Below are positions 62,201 to 64,000 of a DNA stretch of 64,000 nucleotides, in pieces. Numbering within the stretch: the stretch's first letter is position 1; every line of letters begins with the position of its first letter. This DNA is from Eudorina sp. 2006-703-Eu-15. Lineage: Eukaryota > Chlorophyta > Chlorophyceae > Chlamydomonadales > Volvocaceae. The stretch lies in the NCBI GenBank assembly GCA_003117195.1, contig BDSI01000088.1:472614-536613 (forward strand). The letters are read 5' to 3'. The translations under genes were made by a program, and so were the position numbers. The notes under the pieces are model-generated. The model did no database searches. It had not been told where the DNA came from and was given only the letters and a program-made list of their open reading frames with translations.

Positions 62201-62764
62201 CTTGCAGAACAGAGGGACTTCCCCGCCCGCATGTTCACAATCAACCTACACATCTGTGTTTGTCGGTAGGTGCCATGTGGGTGTGGGGTGTGTGGGGGGG
62301 TGGGGGTAGAGGATTGCCGGAATGTGATTGACCTCCGCGTGTAGGCAACGATATGCCGCAACCGTTTTGAGGATGAGTTGGGTAGAGAGCGAGCTATCCC
62401 CACACTGCGTGTGGCTGTGGTGTCCATGCGCAAGGCAAAGCGTGACGGCCGTTTGTTCGTGACAGATGACCGGAAGAACGGGCCCAGTGATTACTGGAAG
62501 CACTACGCCATGCCGCCCGGCGCTTTGAGGGGAAGTTGGAGAAAGTCGTGGTCGCGGCACCGGCGAGGGAGTCCGCGCTCAAGTACTTCGCGACGTACTG
62601 TCATATGACGGATCGCTGAAGCCGTGCGAGTATTTGCTTTTATAATTTAATGTGCATCTAATGTTACGTTCCATGTGAATGTGGCATAGCCGGAGAAGTG
62701 ACATGTGGCATGAAATGAGCAGGAATGTGTCCCATCCGAGCCATTGAAATAGAGGCGAATAAAG

Positions 62765-62779
62765 TGTAACAAATTGTAA
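62765..62779 (+). terminator. Two TGTAA polyadenylation signals after the transposase
   Basis: TGTAA occurs at 62765-62769 and 62775-62779, about 160 bp after the last transposase frame stop, in AT-rich sequence. This fits the 3' end of the element's transcript. Confidence 0.55.
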
Positions 62780-62832
62780 GCATTCACAGTCATTGTTTGT
62801 TGGTTCTACTGTGGGATAATGTCGCTCGTCCA

Positions 62833-62864
62833 TTGTCGTATTCGTCAGCAGGCGAATACGACAA
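62833..62864. other. Perfect 12-bp hairpin
   Basis: TTGTCGTATTCG (62833-62844) and its exact complement (62853-62864) flank an 8-base loop. It lies between the transposase 3' end and the next coding exon and may mark an element end. Confidence 0.7.
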
Positions 62865-62978
62865 CCATTTAAACTACTTTAGGACAAAGGCGGACCTGCA
62901 GGTGCTGTGTAAAGGTTCTTCATAGCAGACACGATAGTTGTAGATGTAGAGCAAAAAGGTTTTGTCTCACACAGCAAG

Positions 62979-63203
62979 ATGGTTACTTTCGCGGACTTGG
63001 TTGTCCAGGCCCATAATCAAGCATGTATCATCAGGGCCCATAGGGACATTAGGAACGAAACTCTTTTTCAGATCGGATGCCACGTTGCGAACTTGCCAGT
63101 CGGCTCCAAACTCACTCTCAAGGATGGCCGATCAGCAAGCGCTCCCGCTGATGCGTCGCCCTCCTCGATATGTGCCATCAAGTTCCCGAAGAACGAGCAA
63201 GAG
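62979..63203 (+). CDS. Unrecognised protein, first exon (75 codons)
   Basis: ATG at 62979 opens MVTFADLVVQAHNQACIIRA, and the exon runs in frame to a GTGCGC donor after KFPKNEQE at 63203. A TTTTGCAG acceptor follows at about 63259-63266, and further downstream the segment DELGLTGVPLEETAQAVLEL (63358-63417) reads well but in a frame I could not join. I do not recognise it. It may be a second gene of the transposon or an unrelated host gene continuing past the right edge. Confidence 0.4.
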
Positions 63204-63590
63204 GTGCGCACGTCGCTCGCATTGTGTTCGTTCAGTCGGCCACATTGCGCCTATGTTTTGCAGATGGAGACACTGAGGGACATAATAGGCCTGGCAGCGA
63301 CAGGAATATAGACAAGCACTTCCACGCGGGCGCGTTGAAGTGGGCAAGGCGCAGCTAGATGAGCTGGGCCTCACCGGGGTTCCCCTTGAAGAAACTGCTC
63401 AGGCCGTGCTCGAGTTAGCCAGGGAGGCCTGGCCCTGGCAGAGACGATTGGTGCTGCCATGACAGGAAATAAGTCACTCCCCGGAGACAGCCGTTACATT
63501 CCCAAGTACCACTGCCCCTGCTGGCATGGTACAGCCTCTGGGAGGTGCGACCGCAAAAGCCTGCAAAGTGTGTTGGGTTGGGGTTTTGAC

Positions 63591-64000
63591 CTGCTCGCGT
63601 CCTTTGCTCCTGCAGGACCTGGACCGTCAGGCCAATGCACGTGCGGTCCCGGCGATCTCTGCGGTCCCAGTGGGTGTCGCAGGTCCAGCGCAGGTGGGCG
63701 TGCGACGCTCCATTCCCGCCTGGCGTGCCACACCTCCCACCTGCTCGCGTCCTTTGCTCCTGCAGACCTGGACCGTCAGGCCAATGCACGTGCGGTCCCG
63801 GCGATCTCTGCGGTCACAGTGGGTGACGCAGGTCCAGCGCAGGTGGGCGTGCGACGCTCCATTCCCGCCTGGCGTGCACACTCCCACCTGCTCGCGTCTT
63901 TGCCTCTGCGACCTGGACGTCAGGCCAATGCACGTGCGGTCCCGGCGATCTCTGCGGTCACAGTGGGTGATGCAGGTCCAGCGCAGGTGGGGCGTGCGGC
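63591..64000. repeat. About 150-bp tandem repeat, likely duplicated exon/intron unit
   Basis: Units begin with CTGCTCGCGT at 63591, 63741 and 63888 and run off the window. Each holds an acceptor-like CTCCTGCAG, an open segment beginning DLDRQANARAVPAISAV, and a donor-like CAG|GTGGGC. Copy 2 lacks one G after the CAG; copy 3 lacks several single bases near its start. Confidence 0.8.

Larger units (their letters stand above)
57594..62608 (+). pseudogene. Decayed Tnp2/CACTA-like transposase gene
   Basis: Coding blocks in order: 57594-58274 (C2HC-like finger CLRCYRRDITSKFIYQHVKDC, shown by its Cys/His spacing, then a Ser-rich tail), duplicated exons 58700-59175, 59248-59319, 59387-59514, a block ending at 60241 (CDCGCGQPYVG; KCPHCGASRFKTS), 60437-60589 (YFYYGLDNVVTELLAKDQLW), 60719-61242, a block ending at 61845, 61991-62054, and on to 62608. 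The DDE-region pattern LLFDDVQPFDKGIHSTGIL, then GILAVIPGPRKPAV and GHNSYIGSCPYC, resembles the tnp2 (Transposase_21) family of CACTA/EnSpm elements. Frame breaks without introns occur at about 61051 (one extra base), about 62055 (one base missing) and in the repeat 58150-58260, so it is probably dead. A KDZ-type element is the alternative. Confidence 0.7.
57100..62864 (+). mobile_element. DNA transposon, probably CACTA/EnSpm-like; ends not determined
   Basis: The span runs from the cluster of CCAAAG-type motifs to the hairpin behind the transposase transcript. I could not find a CACTA terminus or target duplication, so both ends are estimates. The region contrasts with its surroundings by lacking simple-sequence satellites and by its recognisable transposase. 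Confidence 0.5.

Noticed and set aside
63591..64000. CRISPR-like array
   Set aside because: Units are about 150 bp and similar throughout, without unique spacers, in a eukaryotic context.

Overview
The window looks like nuclear DNA of a green alga of the Chlamydomonas/Volvox type. It is GC-rich, and its genes are cut into many short exons with GTGAGT/GTACGT-type donors and GCAG acceptors. Introns are full of microsatellites, TGTAA (the chlamydomonad polyadenylation signal) appears near some gene ends, and the proteins carry long Ala/Gly/Ser linkers. No bacterial operon, rRNA or convincing tRNA was seen. All supported genes lie on the + strand. Gene models were built by hand from splice signals and reading phase.

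Layout. (1) 132-10675: the 3' part of a 20-exon gene for a membrane-anchored protein resembling the plant IEF/DUF7906 family (Arabidopsis At5g58100-like); it continues beyond the left edge. (2) 10676-13047: no gene supported. (3) 13048-20605: a 7-exon gene for an unrecognised protein of about 1,932 aa, with coiled coils, one hydrophobic segment and large Ala/Gly-rich tracts. (4) 22857-25526: an 8-exon gene for a 294-aa DUF3700 (aluminium-induced/TSJT1-like) protein with a glutamine-amidotransferase-type fold. (5) 28678-56170: a giant 42-exon gene for a protein of about 3,090 aa of the TmcB/TmcC-like family, with an N-terminal multi-pass membrane domain, TPR/HAT-like helices, at least four PAS domains, low-complexity linkers and a second C-terminal membrane module. 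(6) 56182-56743: a 562-bp MITE just after that stop codon, carrying the first downstream TGTAA. (7) about 57100-62864: a decayed DNA transposon with a Tnp2/CACTA-like transposase, including a tandemly duplicated exon-intron unit. (8) 62979 to the end: a short unrecognised coding exon, then about 150-bp tandem repeats that again look like duplicated exon/intron units.

The three complete genes close their frames exactly (5,799, 885 and 9,276 coding nt, all divisible by three), which is the main support for the exon boundaries. The neighbours show no common pathway, as is normal for a eukaryotic region. The strongest leads are the giant multi-PAS membrane protein, the unrecognised 1,932-aa protein and the phase behaviour of the duplicated exons in the transposon.
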